Assembly (NCBI RefSeq): GCF_020966635.1
Contig: NZ_JAJKFQ010000002.1
Location: forward strand, 1,240,001-1,304,000
From: Stieleria sp. JC731
Lineage (GTDB): Bacteria > Planctomycetota > Planctomycetia > Pirellulales > Pirellulaceae
Length of the DNA stretch: 64,000 nt
Reading direction: 5' to 3'
Shown: positions 9,345-20,854 of the stretch, in pieces
Layout of the letters: each line of letters opens with the position of its first letter
How positions within the stretch are numbered: the first letter of the stretch is position 1
Notes under the pieces: generated by a model
What the model saw: only the letters and a program-made list of their open reading frames with translations
Told to the model about the DNA's origin: nothing
The model's database searches: none
Translations under genes and position numbers: made by a program

Positions 9345-9448
9345 AGGACGAACCCAGCATTCGAAGCCACCAAAGAGCTAAGTCGCAGCACCGTTCTCAA
9401 TCTCAACGAACGGCTGTGACGGTGCATCTGGCATTTCTCTCATCAACT

Positions 9449-12400
9449 TTAACAAGACAGTCGGAAGCTTGTCAGAAAAGACCAGAGACTAGAAAGTTCT
9501 GAGTCAGATTGGTTATCGATGGTATTGATAAGACGATACAACTGATTGGCCTGCCGACGCAATTCGATCTCGCTTTCCATCATGTCTCCGTCGCCATCGG
9601 AATCGTAGATGTAAGCGAAACCACTGGTGGCGTTCGCTTCATCCGTCAATCGATTCGTGGCTTGAAGCAATTGCATCACGGTCAGCTCTGAGTTGTCGTC
9701 GACACCAAACGCCGCACCCGTCGAACCGACATTCACCACACGCGTCCCAATTCCGGTGCTGGTGACGTTGAAGCCATAGCTATTCGCGACGGTTCCTGCC
9801 AACTGACTGCTGGTGAAATAGGTTGCCAAAGCGACGGCCATGAACTGTGCATCGACCTTCGCCGGTCCGGCACTTTTCTTGGCCCGATGTTTGAACAATT
9901 CGTTGCGATAGAATCTTGCGACGTCCGCACCATCGGCTCCAGACAGGGAGTCACCGAAGATATTGCCGAAGTTAATTGTAAGCCAAATCGCCAAGTCTTC
10001 ACCGCCACTGGTGATCAACGCCCGACCGCGTTTGTTTTGCCAGAATCCAATTCCCGCGGTGTCACCCGATGTTACTTGGGACCCGATCTCGGCAAAGGTG
10101 TAATCGAACGCGTCGACATCCGAAATTGTCAGCTGCATCGTGTCATCGCCGATCTGCAAGCCGCCGAGCGAACCAAGTGATTCGCCACCGTCAGAGACTC
10201 CGGTCGGTTGGATCTGATACAACTGGTAGGTCGATGCCGGCAAGTCTTCGAATAAATACAACCCACCGTCACTGGTCAGTTGGTTGATCGCATTGCCGTG
10301 TGAATCGAGTACCGCATTTCCATTTTGATCGCGTAGTTCGACCACAACACCGTTGATTCCTGGTTCATTGGCATCGAACTGGCCGTTTTGATTCACATCG
10401 ACGAACACAACGCCAGAGATGCTGGCCATGTTGATCAAGTCAATCTGCACATTCGCGGTGTCGAAGCCGCCATCTCCATCGCTGACTGTCACTTCCAAAT
10501 CGAAGGAGGAGGTGGTTTCATAATCAAGCTGTGAAGCGTCAACAACCGAGATCGCTCCCGAAGCCGAGTCAATCGCAAAAGCCGTCGCCCCACTTCCACC
10601 GGTGATTGAGAATTCAAGTGTATCCGCCCCCGGGTCGGTTGCGGTTACAACTCCGATGAGTGTGCCGTTGGGCGAGTTCTCAACGATGGAGAATGTCGCG
10701 TCTGACGCGGTTGGTGCTACGTTGGTGATATTCAAGTTGAAGCTTGCTGCGGAGATCCCTCCCCTTCCATCGTCTGCCGTGATCACGATCGTCTGTGATT
10801 CCGATGGGCCATTTGAACTCTCAAAACTCCACGCCCATCGGTCGTCACTTGATTTTACTATGATGCCGTTGGACGCTGACAACGTCACTTCGTCACCCAG
10901 ATCCAAATCACTCCATGATCCGGTGTTCGAGGCAATGACTCCTTCAGAAACTGTCACGGATTCCAAGTCGAACGATAGTTCTGGAGCATCATTCACACCT
11001 ACGATCGTGATGGTCGCCGATTGGTTAACCGATCCGCCGTTTCCGTCAGAAATGTCGTAGTGATACTCCAGAATTTCGTGGCCATTACTGGGAATCGACT
11101 GATACAGTGACAAATCAATCGACAGCGACATCCCCTCGATTGTCACCCCGGCGTCATCTCCAGCGGCGTGCGTCAGACCGACGACGCTCATCTCATCACC
11201 ATCGATATCGGCTGCTCCTTGCAGCAGATCGATAAGAACGAGTCCTTGATCTTCATTCGCGCTGAATAAGATGGGGCCCGAAATGCTCGGCGCGACATTC
11301 GCCGGAACAACAGTGACGTAGACAGTCGCGGTAAAGAGTTGCCCAGTGTTGTTAGAGACACTGTACTGAAAGTTATCGGGACCAAAGTAATCCAGGGCAG
11401 GCGTGTAGGTGATCGACCCGTCCAGGTTGATTTGGCTCGTTCCATGCTCGGGCTGGGTAATCGATTGGATGTCCAATTCGCCATCGCCAACATCGTTTGC
11501 TCGCACGTCAACCGTGATCGATTCGTCCTCGATCAAGCTGACATAGTCGTCACCGATTCGCTGTGCGAGCGCCAATCCAACCGGATCGCTGATGCTGCCG
11601 TTGACGAGACCATCGGAATCCCCTGAACCGCCATCAACAAGGTGCAACACGATTCGGGACGGGGCAGACAGAATCTGTGCCCCGATACCGCTCGCCTCAT
11701 CGTAAGCGAACTCGTAGTAATGAGGCGTTGGATTATCTGGAGTCACCCCAAACTTGTAAATCGCGTTAAAAGACTCCGCCTCATCAAAAAAGATCGTGAT
11801 GGTTGTCGAATCGCCGGGGTTTTCGACGTCGACGGTGAACTGTGTGAATCCAATCGGAAATTCAATCCCTTGTGGTGGCGCGACGTCAAAACTTGGAATC
11901 GACGTACTGAGTACATTTGTAAGCGTGAAACCGTTCGCCGCGGCAATTGTGAGGTTTGATCCACTCACCACGCTTGGTAGTGAAGCGACGTTGTCTTGAT
12001 CACTGTCGTTTATTCCATCGCCATTCCCATCTCCAATAGCACGTTCAATCTCGTCGCCAACGCCATCGGTATCTGAGTCGTCACCGCCATAAATAGAGAA
12101 AGTCAATATCGCGCTGGCTGATCCGTCTCGTGATGAAACTTGGAAAGCATCCGATTCTTGATCGCCGTCATTCAAGAATTGAACGGCCGCGTTGTCCAAG
12201 TCATAGATCCAGCTGCCATCGCTGTGGATTGTGAGACTGCCGAAGTTTCCGATTTGGGTTGATGGAACAACGTATGCTTCGCCCTGGTCCACATCATCAA
12301 CGGACAGAAGTCCAGCGACAAAATCAGTGTCTTCATCGATCACGGGACTGAGGTCACCATGCAGAGATGCCGGATCGTTCTCACCGTTGATTGTCATGGC

Positions 12401-15400
12401 GACGGTTCCGACCGAGGACTTGCCTGTCGCATCGGTGACCGTATAAGTGAACTGATCGGTCGCCGACATTCCTTCCGGCAAATAGTCGAATGCCGTTCCT
12501 GGGTCATAGGAAAAACTACCATCAAGAAGACCGACGACGGTGGCGCCGGACGCCAGCGAGATCGAGATTTCTCCTGCCTCTGAACGTCCCTCCAAAGCAA
12601 ACCAGGCCCCCTGAATCCCCGTCGCCACAGTCGGCTCACGGAATTCCGGCACAAGCAATCGTGAGTGGATGAAAGAATCATCTTCGCCGGGTGAATTGTT
12701 GAGTAGCAACCCAGCACTGCCCGTCGTACCGAACTTTCCGGTACCCAACATCAGGGCGTACCAACCGGGTTGTAGTATCGCATCGATGTCCGCACGCACA
12801 TTTCCGTCACTTCCGAACGCGAGCGGAATCACCGTTGATGCGATCACATCCGGAGTTGAAAGGTCAAACGAATCAGGGAAATCGTTCTCGTTCTCCAAAG
12901 CCACGACCGATGCAAACAGACCCGTGCTGGTGAGGAACTTAAAATTGCCTCCCACTCGGTCCAGGTGAAGGGTTTCTTCGACCTGGAAGCGAACTCCGTA
13001 GAAATTGCCTTCATTGATCACCGTGTAAACTTCCGAAGATCCCGAATCGATCGAGGCAGTTGCGAAGGAATAAGATGCGTAGATTGGAATCGGATCGCCT
13101 TCGATCGCGGTGACGCCCAGCTCGGTGCCTTCCGCATCTCGATCATTCGCTATTATGCCAGGAGCTTCGATCGTCAAAGAATCGTTTTCTGCGACCGCAT
13201 ACTCGTCTGCAACCGCATTCGGGGCATCATCGACACCATTGATCGTGATCGTGACCGTCGCTGTTGAAGACAATCCGCCTTCATCCACGACCGTATATGT
13301 GAAGACCTCTTCGACAGCTTGGCCTGCCGTCATCGAATCATAAGCAGTGCGAGGGTCAAAGACGAAGTTCCCTTCCGATGAGGTTTGAAGAATAGCGCCG
13401 GAAGACAATGTCAGGGTCGAACCGGCGGGTTGACCATTGACCGTCGCTAAACGTAGTTGTCGGCCGTCCACGTCCGTGTCATTCGACAAGATGCCGACGT
13501 TGGTAACCGGGGTCAGAAGCGAATCTTCCGAGACGAAGTACGAATCATCTTCAGCAATTGGCGCATCATTCTCCCCGGCAACTGAAATCGCTACACGTCC
13601 AGTGTCAATTCGTCCGCCGGAGTCTTCGATCGTGTAGCTGAACTCATCGACGCCGGTTTCTCCGGTTGCAAGGTCGTCAAATGCGCCGGCTGGATTGTAC
13701 GAAAAACTGCCGTCTGAATTTGCAAGGATCCTCGCGCCCGACCCCAGCGTGACTGTCCTCATCGTCGACAAGGTGCTACCTTCCAAAACGAAACGTGCCC
13801 CGGGAATTCCGGATGCCGCCGTTGGTGCTAGGAACCTTGGCACACCTGGCTGTGCATGGATAAATGATTGATCGCCAACTGGGTCGCTATTGAGAAATAA
13901 ATTCGTAATGCCGTTCGAACCAAATTTCCCTGTGCCGAACATGACCGCATACCAGCCCGGCTGCAATGTCACGTCAATCGCTCCACGTTTGTCACCGTCA
14001 TCTTGAAAAGCAAGCGGGATGACAGTGGTGGCGAGCACATCAGGCGTCGAAAGATCCTCCGAGTCAGGCAAATCCGTTGCATCATCGAGTGCGACGACTG
14101 CGGCAAACGGCCCCGTCCCGGTAAAGAATTGGAAGTTTCCACCCACTTGATCCAAATGCGTGGTCGCTGTCACTTCAAATCGAACGCCGTAAAAATTATC
14201 GCTGTTAAGCGACGTTGCCAGATATGGCAACGACGGATTTAACGCAGCGGTCTCGAACAAGAACGGCCCCTCTTCTAGAATCGGTTGCCCATCAATTTCG
14301 GTCAGCGAGATCGTCGTCCCTGGAGATGCAAAATCATCGCGAAGAAGACCAAGCAGACTGTCGACTTCCAACATCTGCTTTTCTCTGGCTACAAAGTCGT
14401 CATCAACGGCAACTGGACCTTCGCCACCGATGAATACTTCCTGCGACATCGACGTGAAGCGATAACCATCGGCGATTTCCATCGTCAGGACGTGAAGCCC
14501 GGTACTGTTGGAAGACAACTCAACGACATTCCCTTGTGAGGAGTCCACCGTGACTCCATCCAGAGTCAAGTCCCAAGAAATTGAAGTGGATGTGTCGAGA
14601 AACTCATCGGGCACCACGGTGTTGAGATTCAGGCTTTGCCCTAAATCAGAAAGACGGGGCAAGCCAATGACATTGGTCATGCCTTCACCGGAAATCATTG
14701 GAGAACCATCGATTTCGATTTCAAATGAATCAATGCTTAGCGTGATGTGTCCCGCATAATTTTCCGAAAGCTGAATACTAGATTCTGCATCGCTGTAAAC
14801 GGTGATTAAATCCAGTTCATCGGTTTGGAGTGTGATTGAAGCGTCCTGGCCGGCAGAGCCACTAAAGATCTCTTCCCCATTCCGCGTGATCACCGCGAAT
14901 CCTGAACCGGCGGAGACTGCCAGGGTATCCTGCGAGCCGTTCGCGGAATCCAGCACAAGCGAATCGTCGTTGATGATGGAACCGTCTGCAAACGATCGAA
15001 GCAATACGGCGTTCATCGGATCTTTGAGTACTAACTGGAAGGATTCGTCGTTCTCGAAATCCGAGTCCGCAAAAACCTGCACCTCGACCTGTCGATCGGA
15101 CAGATCACCCGGCTGCCAGGTCAATGTGCCGGTGACAGCTTCGAAATCCTCACCAGCAGTTGCGGTTTGAGAGATCACTTCGTAGTCAACGGTGATGGGC
15201 AAATGACTCGACTCTCCAATCGCTGACACGGTGAAGGAAAACACATTGTTTTGCGCGCCCGTCGACTCCCGTCCTACGGCATCAAACGCAGCCAGGTAGA
15301 CAGGAGTAATATTGCCAATCTCCGCCGTTTCAATTTCGGACGAGATTGCCGACGCATATCCCAGCAAATCAAATTCAGCTGCCGATAGCTCACCGCGATT

Positions 15401-18400
15401 TAGCTGTTCGATGCGTTCAACCAAATTTGTTTGTGCGATTTGTTGAACACGTACGACATGCTCCAAAAAGGCTTGACTGCCTTCCGGCGTGACTTGTTCG
15501 ATTTGCAAATTGGCGTTCGCCAGTGCCGTCGCAACGGACTCCAGAATGGATGCATCGATTTGCACCCCGGATCGGACTGAAACTCCCTCGATCACGTTTC
15601 CAACAACAAGTGGAATCGACGAACGGAAGGACGATCCGCCTCGAGCAACTTTTTCGGCAACATCGATGAAGACCCAATCGGCGTACTGTTGCAATGACAA
15701 AGACGGTTCAGCGGCATGGAATAACTTGGAGATTCCGATCACCAAGTTGTAGAGTTCGGTTTCTCTCGCAAACAGCAACGCCGAATCGGTGTATCCATTG
15801 GCGGCGGCAACGATAAAATTGGTATCGGCGGTGACAACGTTTGTTGCCCCCAGAGCATCAAGTACCCGGCGTTCCGCTAACGCATGTCCAGCTTCACTCC
15901 TCTCATAGTCTCCCGTTTCTAGAAGTGAAGTGATCAGGGTTGAAGTTGGTGTGATGACGGAGAAGGTAGACGGAGCACGCGATGAGATCTCGATCGGCCG
16001 GTCCACTGAGACGTCCACTCCACCGGTGGCAATCCACTGACCTTCGTTGGGATCAAGTATTCCGTTCTCATTGGCATCAACGGTTTCCATGCCGAAGATC
16101 AAGGTTCGTCCATCAATCGATGTAACGGCAGACGGCTCCGACGGATCAAAGCTCCCGTTAAAGTTGGCGTCCACGAAAACAGTACGGTTGGCTGAGGGAC
16201 CAAACAACGATTCGACTGCTTCTACGACCGAGTTAATGCTGAGTCCCGAAACCCCACAGTTGGAACACGTATTTCGTTGCAGCCATTCTGAGGCACCGTC
16301 ATCCCATGTATCGATCGCGTCGAGAACTTTCTCTGTTGTGATCTCACGCGTGTTGAAATTCCAAGCAGGAATTTCAATATGCCCAGTTTGCAGGTCTAGC
16401 TTGACGTTTTCTCCAAGCCAGTCCCCCACCTTAACGAATATTTTGAAGCTTAAATCATAAAGGGAACCGACATAGTCAAGCATGATGTTCTTGGACACTT
16501 CGGCGGCCAATTTCCGCATGAACCCCCATTCATCTCGATCGAAGTCTGCGCGTATCCCCGCTTCGTCAAAAACGGCAGCCCCCGTTCCCGGGTATCTCTC
16601 ACGCAGATACTGAGTCGTTTTGACGGGAACTTCCGCAACAATGTTGAACGGCGGCGGAATCAACTTCACCAGTAAGTCGGCCGAAGCGAGGATCGCATCA
16701 ACAATCGAGTTTTGGTTTTCCGCTAGCTTTTGCTTAATGCTATTGGAAACCTCACTTGCTTCATCCTTAACCTGCTCGGAAATGTAAGCGTCGAGATTTG
16801 ACACCAGCTGCAAGGATTGCGAAACACTTAGGATTTCATTGTCGGTGATCTTAACAGTCGCATAGTGCAGTCGAGGATCCACCGGTAGCAACGCATTTCT
16901 GGCGTTAATTAGTTTGAGCCGAAAGTCTTCCCTGTACTCACTCTGTTCGTCATCTTCGATGATCACATCCAGCAAAGCCTTTGTCTGGCCGGCAGGAATT
17001 GATACCGAATGAACCGTCGGAATGAAGTCGGTGCCGAGTCGCGCCGATCCACCTATGTATTCGACTCCAACGGATACGGTTTCGGATGCAGGCCGAGTCA
17101 ACTCTACTTGCAGCGTCGTGTAGTTAATTCCTTCAACAACCGTCTGTTCCGCCACCGTCCAGAATAGGCGCTGAGGTTCATCGTCATCCCGAAGCACCGT
17201 TGTCAACACCGTTGAGTTCGCGAACTCACCTGAGGTGGGCGATTGCGCGTAAACACGAATTTGCTCGTCACCTTCGAAATCGACATCATTAATCGGCGAT
17301 ACGCCAATACTAACTGAAACTTCGCCGGCCGGAATCGTGATCGATGACGGTCCGGCGTAGTCGATGCCTCTTGTGGCACTTCCACGGTAGAGAAGCGGGA
17401 TGGTGATGCTCTCGTTCGAAGGGGCGGAAAGGGTTGCAAAGATTTGATATTGGCTATCGCTTTCCAGAACCGAGAAACTTGCCTGACGGAGTCGAATGAT
17501 GGGATCTTCGTCACGAATCACAATGGCGGTTTGCTGTAGATCTCCCACAGCAACACCTGAGACGTCACCGAATTGTAGGTAAAGGTTATCCGTCGGTTCA
17601 TTCAATGAATCGTCTAGCAAATTCACCGTGATCGACTTGGAAGTCTCGAGCGGATCAAACGTCACCGATGTGGTTGAAAGCGTGTAATCAATACCTTCGA
17701 CCGCAGTTCCTTTAACGACAATCGGAATCGTTACAGCTTGACTGAGCGGGTTCGAGAGCACGACATTGACTGTGATCGAAGATTCATCTTCGAATGCCTC
17801 AATCGTTTCGGTCGAGAATGATACGCTCGCAATGTCATTGTCCAGAATTTCGGTGACGATCGTACGTGAGGTCCCAAGCAAAGCCGTCCCTGGATCTTCA
17901 AGCTGGACAGCAAAATACTCGATTGGCTCATCGATCAGATCGTCGTTGATATTGACGCGCAAACTGGATTCGAGGCTGCCGGGCAAAAACAGGATCGAAC
18001 CGTCCAGCAAAAAGAAGTCCTCTCCGTTCTCGGCCGTCCCACTGATGGAGTATGGCACGCTGATCGCTTGGTCCGAAATCGCCGACAGGCGTGCCGTCAG
18101 GTACAGTTCCGAGACATCCTCGGACGTGATTCGATAGGCCGAATCGAGGCGGATCTCTGGGGCATCGTTTTGTGGAATCGTCACCACCGCACGGGTTGAT
18201 TGTCCAGACGTCGTAGACAGGTCCGCGCCAATCGGTTGCTGCATTTCCACGATCAGATTTTCCGCGAGCTCACGCTCGGTATCGTCGACCAATAGCAAAT
18301 CGAATTGACTAGAGGTTGCGCCTGCCGGTACCGTGATCACCATCGACGATGGCGTTTGAAAGTCTGATCCGATGGTTACCGACCCGGTAAACATGACTGG

Positions 18401-20854
18401 AATTTGCACGTCTCGACCTGCCGGTTCGCTAAGCGATGCGACAAGCGTGACCTTTTGATCTTGTTCCGCAAAGACACCTCCGGTCGCGGAGAAGTACGCG
18501 GTGGGCACGTCATCATTGTCCGTAATCCGGATCGTGTGCGTGGGGATCACACCGGCCGAAACGCCGGCGACTGCGCCGATGGCTAACTCAATCATCTCGG
18601 TGCTCTCACTCAATAGATCATTTGTAATATCAACGCTCACGGTGGCAGTTGTTGCGCCAGCGGGAATCAGCAAAGTTCCAACTTCGGCATCATCTCCATG
18701 CGCGGTCCCGGAAACGACAAGAGGGACTTCGATATGCGTTGCCAGACCGATTCCATTGTCCAGCGAGACCTCCACACTCAGACTGCCAACGTCTTCAGTG
18801 ACGCTTTGTTCGGAAACCGAAAAAGAAAGCGGAGCCCCGACCGCGACCACCGTGCCTGCGGTGCTAGTGAAGCCATCGGAATCTGTCACCTGCAGACTGA
18901 CCGGGTAAAGACCGTCCGCCGTGAAAGTGTGGCTAACGCTCTGCAGATCACTTCCTGAAACCGTGTCTCCGTCGAAGTCCCACAAGTAGGACAGTGTGTC
19001 ATTCGCCCCATCGGTGACTAACACATCAAATAGAATCGATTCACCCGGATGCGCGGTTATATAGCTCGGCAATCCAGATATCGCTGGCGCTATGTTTTGA
19101 ACCGTAAGCATCGAGGTATACTGTTCGCCATAGTCACCGTCCTCATCTTGAAGTAAGACACGGAAGTCCGCATTGGTGCCTCCGCTGGCATAGACATGCG
19201 AATATGTTCCTGATGCGGTTACGGCAGTTTCGGTATTGTCGCCCCATTGAATTGTTGCTGCGGTTTTGTCCTCACCCGGATCCACCAAGGTGAGTTCAAT
19301 AGAGTATTCACGGGCTTCTTCGGGAGAGCCGAGTGGCGTCACCAGGGCACTGGGAACAACATTGCTGATCGTAACGTGCGTGATCGTTTCACCAATCCCT
19401 CCGTAAGGATCGACGACCGTCAGCTTGACTTCATAGTCGCCGTCGTCCGGAAAGACGTGAAACACCGACTCTCCTTCCATCAATGTTCCGTCACCGAAAT
19501 TCCAAATGTATTTGAGCGAATCGCCATCGGGATCTGACGAACCTGACCCAGAGAACTCGACGGCGTGTCCTTCCTTCCGGTCAACGATTGGTGTCGCAAT
19601 TCCCATCGACGGCGTTGGCAGGGAATTAAGAACGTTAACGATACGCGTTGCGGTCGAAGTCAGTCGGTCATTGTCACGGTCTTGATCCAAGTCTGTTGCT
19701 TCGATGAACAGCTCGTACGTGCCAATTCCGTAAGAATCGAAGTTGAACGAGTCACCAGAGATGTTCTCCGTATATTCGCGTGAAAAAATTGCTTCGCCAT
19801 TGCGCGTGACGATAACTCGTGAGGCGCTTCCTGAATCATCTTCCGTCGACCAATTGAAAGCTTGTGGTGTCGATGCAGCTTCGGATCCCTCAGAGCCTCC
19901 GACTTGAATCACGGGCGGTTCAATGTCATCGTCGATCAGTGTGAATGAACGAGTGAGCTCGCGACTACTCGTACCATCGCTGACTCCCGCTTGGATGACA
20001 TACTGCTGCGGTAAAGAGCCAACGAGATCGGTGGGGTCGATGGCAATCGAACCACTACGACTCGAAGAACTTTCGATCATCTCTCCATCGCGTGTAACCG
20101 TGATGACATTGCCGGAGTAGAGACCACTTAAATTGTCACCATCCGCATCTGCTCCCGACCAAACAATTTGAAGGGGCAGATCATCATCTGTCCTGATTCC
20201 AGTCGGACTGGATAGCGACAAAGTGGGACGCCGATTGGCAACGATTCGTAAATTGTCAATAAACCAATTGTCACGCTCACTGCTAAACAGCCCACCATAG
20301 TCTGACTGTCCATAGTCAAATTCCAATTCGAAATTTTGGTGAAGTGCATCCGCTGGCAGATCTATCTTCACATGCGTGAATGCCGTTGATGAATATCCGG
20401 TGGGGTTCAGTGCAAGTAAACGCGTTTGCCAGTCGGGAGGAACCCAAAAAATTCGATCACTTACTCGCCGATAGTCGACGAATAGATGGTCTTCGGATTC
20501 TGGCATATCTCCACCGCCTCCAGGCTGAAAGTCGAATTCAACGTACGCCGAATCAAAGCCACTTAGATCTGCATAAAAATGGGAGCGTCGAGGAGGGCTG
20601 TAATACTGAGTTGAGAAGTTGCCAAACTTCTTTGCATACGAACCATTTGGCGAATTAATAGGGCCGCCTGCACTGCCTTCCAGAGAGCCACTGGTGTATC
20701 CCGGTGGCTCAAAGTTTTCATAAAGAACAGTTGCTGCCAGCAGCCGTCGATCTTCAAGTAGCTCCGCTTGCAAGCGACGACGGGCAGCTTTCTTGCGTTG
20801 ATTCACACGTTGCTTGCTGCTTGGCTTAATCGAGCGGTTCCGGAAAATCGGCAT
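9449..20854 (-). CDS. Giant exported Calx-beta/PKD/cadherin/SdrD surface protein
   Basis: A 3801-residue protein. The N-terminus has a basic stretch and AELLEDRRLLA (residues 30-40), the planctomycete export leader. Approximate order: N-terminal lectin-like domain (45-215), Ig-like repeats (to 415), two or three PKD domains (about 420-670; WNFGDG near 451), about six Calx-beta repeats (680-1340), a helical segment with two EF-hand-like loops (near 1558 and 1595), another Calx-beta (about 1860-1965), VCBS/cadherin-like repeats (2150-3470) holding a nested 165-residue module twice (about 2195-2361 and 2585-2755), a calcium-rich DTDGVGDE stretch (near 2925), an SdrD-B domain (about 3480-3590) and a C-terminal GIGFWQNKRGRALI domain. 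It is probably a calcium-stabilised cell-surface adhesin. No dockerin or LPXTG is visible. Confidence 0.92.
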   Translation of the reverse strand: MPIFRNRSIKPSSKQRVNQRKKAARRRLQAELLEDRRLLAATVLYENFEPPGYTSGSLEGSAGGPINSPNGSYAKKFGNFSTQYYSPPRRSHFYADLSGFDSAYVEFDFQPGGGGDMPESEDHLFVDYRRVSDRIFWVPPDWQTRLLALNPTGYSSTAFTHVKIDLPADALHQNFELEFDYGQSDYGGLFSSERDNWFIDNLRIVANRRPTLSLSSPTGIRTDDDLPLQIVWSGADADGDNLSGLYSGNVITVTRDGEMIESSSSRSGSIAIDPTDLVGSLPQQYVIQAGVSDGTSSRELTRSFTLIDDDIEPPVIQVGGSEGSEAASTPQAFNWSTEDDSGSASRVIVTRNGEAIFSREYTENISGDSFNFDSYGIGTYELFIEATDLDQDRDNDRLTSTATRIVNVLNSLPTPSMGIATPIVDRKEGHAVEFSGSGSSDPDGDSLKYIWNFGDGTLMEGESVFHVFPDDGDYEVKLTVVDPYGGIGETITHVTISNVVPSALVTPLGSPEEAREYSIELTLVDPGEDKTAATIQWGDNTETAVTASGTYSHVYASGGTNADFRVLLQDEDGDYGEQYTSMLTVQNIAPAISGLPSYITAHPGESILFDVLVTDGANDTLSYLWDFDGDTVSGSDLQSVSHTFTADGLYPVSLQVTDSDGFTSTAGTVVAVGAPLSFSVSEQSVTEDVGSLSVEVSLDNGIGLATHIEVPLVVSGTAHGDDAEVGTLLIPAGATTATVSVDITNDLLSESTEMIELAIGAVAGVSAGVIPTHTIRITDNDDVPTAYFSATGGVFAEQDQKVTLVASLSEPAGRDVQIPVMFTGSVTIGSDFQTPSSMVITVPAGATSSQFDLLLVDDTERELAENLIVEMQQPIGADLSTTSGQSTRAVVTIPQNDAPEIRLDSAYRITSEDVSELYLTARLSAISDQAISVPYSISGTAENGEDFFLLDGSILFLPGSLESSLRVNINDDLIDEPIEYFAVQLEDPGTALLGTSRTIVTEILDNDIASVSFSTETIEAFEDESSITVNVVLSNPLSQAVTIPIVVKGTAVEGIDYTLSTTSVTFDPLETSKSITVNLLDDSLNEPTDNLYLQFGDVSGVAVGDLQQTAIVIRDEDPIIRLRQASFSVLESDSQYQIFATLSAPSNESITIPLLYRGSATRGIDYAGPSSITIPAGEVSVSIGVSPINDVDFEGDEQIRVYAQSPTSGEFANSTVLTTVLRDDDEPQRLFWTVAEQTVVEGINYTTLQVELTRPASETVSVGVEYIGGSARLGTDFIPTVHSVSIPAGQTKALLDVIIEDDEQSEYREDFRLKLINARNALLPVDPRLHYATVKITDNEILSVSQSLQLVSNLDAYISEQVKDEASEVSNSIKQKLAENQNSIVDAILASADLLVKLIPPPFNIVAEVPVKTTQYLRERYPGTGAAVFDEAGIRADFDRDEWGFMRKLAAEVSKNIMLDYVGSLYDLSFKIFVKVGDWLGENVKLDLQTGHIEIPAWNFNTREITTEKVLDAIDTWDDGASEWLQRNTCSNCGVSGLSINSVVEAVESLFGPSANRTVFVDANFNGSFDPSEPSAVTSIDGRTLIFGMETVDANENGILDPNEGQWIATGGVDVSVDRPIEISSRAPSTFSVITPTSTLITSLLETGDYERSEAGHALAERRVLDALGATNVVTADTNFIVAAANGYTDSALLFARETELYNLVIGISKLFHAAEPSLSLQQYADWVFIDVAEKVARGGSSFRSSIPLVVGNVIEGVSVRSGVQIDASILESVATALANANLQIEQVTPEGSQAFLEHVVRVQQIAQTNLVERIEQLNRGELSAAEFDLLGYASAISSEIETAEIGNITPVYLAAFDAVGRESTGAQNNVFSFTVSAIGESSHLPITVDYEVISQTATAGEDFEAVTGTLTWQPGDLSDRQVEVQVFADSDFENDESFQLVLKDPMNAVLLRSFADGSIINDDSLVLDSANGSQDTLAVSAGSGFAVITRNGEEIFSGSAGQDASITLQTDELDLITVYSDAESSIQLSENYAGHITLSIDSFEIEIDGSPMISGEGMTNVIGLPRLSDLGQSLNLNTVVPDEFLDTSTSISWDLTLDGVTVDSSQGNVVELSSNSTGLHVLTMEIADGYRFTSMSQEVFIGGEGPVAVDDDFVAREKQMLEVDSLLGLLRDDFASPGTTISLTEIDGQPILEEGPFLFETAALNPSLPYLATSLNSDNFYGVRFEVTATTHLDQVGGNFQFFTGTGPFAAVVALDDATDLPDSEDLSTPDVLATTVIPLAFQDDGDKRGAIDVTLQPGWYAVMFGTGKFGSNGITNLFLNSDPVGDQSFIHAQPGVPRFLAPTAASGIPGARFVLEGSTLSTMRTVTLGSGARILANSDGSFSYNPAGAFDDLATGETGVDEFSYTIEDSGGRIDTGRVAISVAGENDAPIAEDDSYFVSEDSLLTPVTNVGILSNDTDVDGRQLRLATVNGQPAGSTLTLSSGAILQTSSEGNFVFDPRTAYDSMTAGQAVEEVFTYTVVDEGGLSSTATVTITINGVDDAPNAVADEYAVAENDSLTIEAPGIIANDRDAEGTELGVTAIEGDPIPIYASYSFATASIDSGSSEVYTVINEGNFYGVRFQVEETLHLDRVGGNFKFLTSTGLFASVVALENENDFPDSFDLSTPDVIASTVIPLAFGSDGNVRADIDAILQPGWYALMLGTGKFGTTGSAGLLLNNSPGEDDSFIHSRLLVPEFREPTVATGIQGAWFALEGRSEAGEISISLASGATVVGLLDGSFSYDPGTAFDYLPEGMSATDQFTYTVTDATGKSSVGTVAMTINGENDPASLHGDLSPVIDEDTDFVAGLLSVDDVDQGEAYVVPSTQIGNFGSLTIHSDGSWIYDLDNAAVQFLNDGDQESDAFQVSSRDGSASAILTFSIYGGDDSDTDGVGDEIERAIGDGNGDGINDSDQDNVASLPSVVSGSNLTIAAANGFTLTNVLSTSIPSFDVAPPQGIEFPIGFTQFTVDVENPGDSTTITIFFDEAESFNAIYKFGVTPDNPTPHYYEFAYDEASGIGAQILSAPSRIVLHLVDGGSGDSDGLVNGSISDPVGLALAQRIGDDYVSLIEDESITVDVRANDVGDGELDIQSITQPEHGTSQINLDGSITYTPALDYFGPDNFQYSVSNNTGQLFTATVYVTVVPANVAPSISGPILFSANEDQGLVLIDLLQGAADIDGDEMSVVGLTHAAGDDAGVTIEGMSLSIDLSLYQSIPSNGHEILEYHYDISDGNGGSVNQSATITIVGVNDAPELSFDLESVTVSEGVIASNTGSWSDLDLGDEVTLSASNGIIVKSSDDRWAWSFESSNGPSESQTIVITADDGRGGISAASFNLNITNVAPTASDATFSIVENSPNGTLIGVVTATDPGADTLEFSITGGSGATAFAIDSASGAISVVDASQLDYETTSSFDLEVTVSDGDGGFDTANVQIDLINMASISGVVFVDVNQNGQFDANEPGINGVVVELRDQNGNAVLDSHGNAINQLTSDGGLYLFEDLPASTYQLYQIQPTGVSDGGESLGSLGGLQIGDDTMQLTISDVDAFDYTFAEIGSQVTSGDTAGIGFWQNKRGRALITSGGEDLAIWLTINFGNIFGDSLSGADGADVARFYRNELFKHRAKKSAGPAKVDAQFMAVALATYFTSSQLAGTVANSYGFNVTSTGIGTRVVNVGSTGAAFGVDDNSELTVMQLLQATNRLTDEANATSGFAYIYDSDGDGDMMESEIELRRQANQLYRLINTIDNQSDSELSSLWSFLTSFRLSC

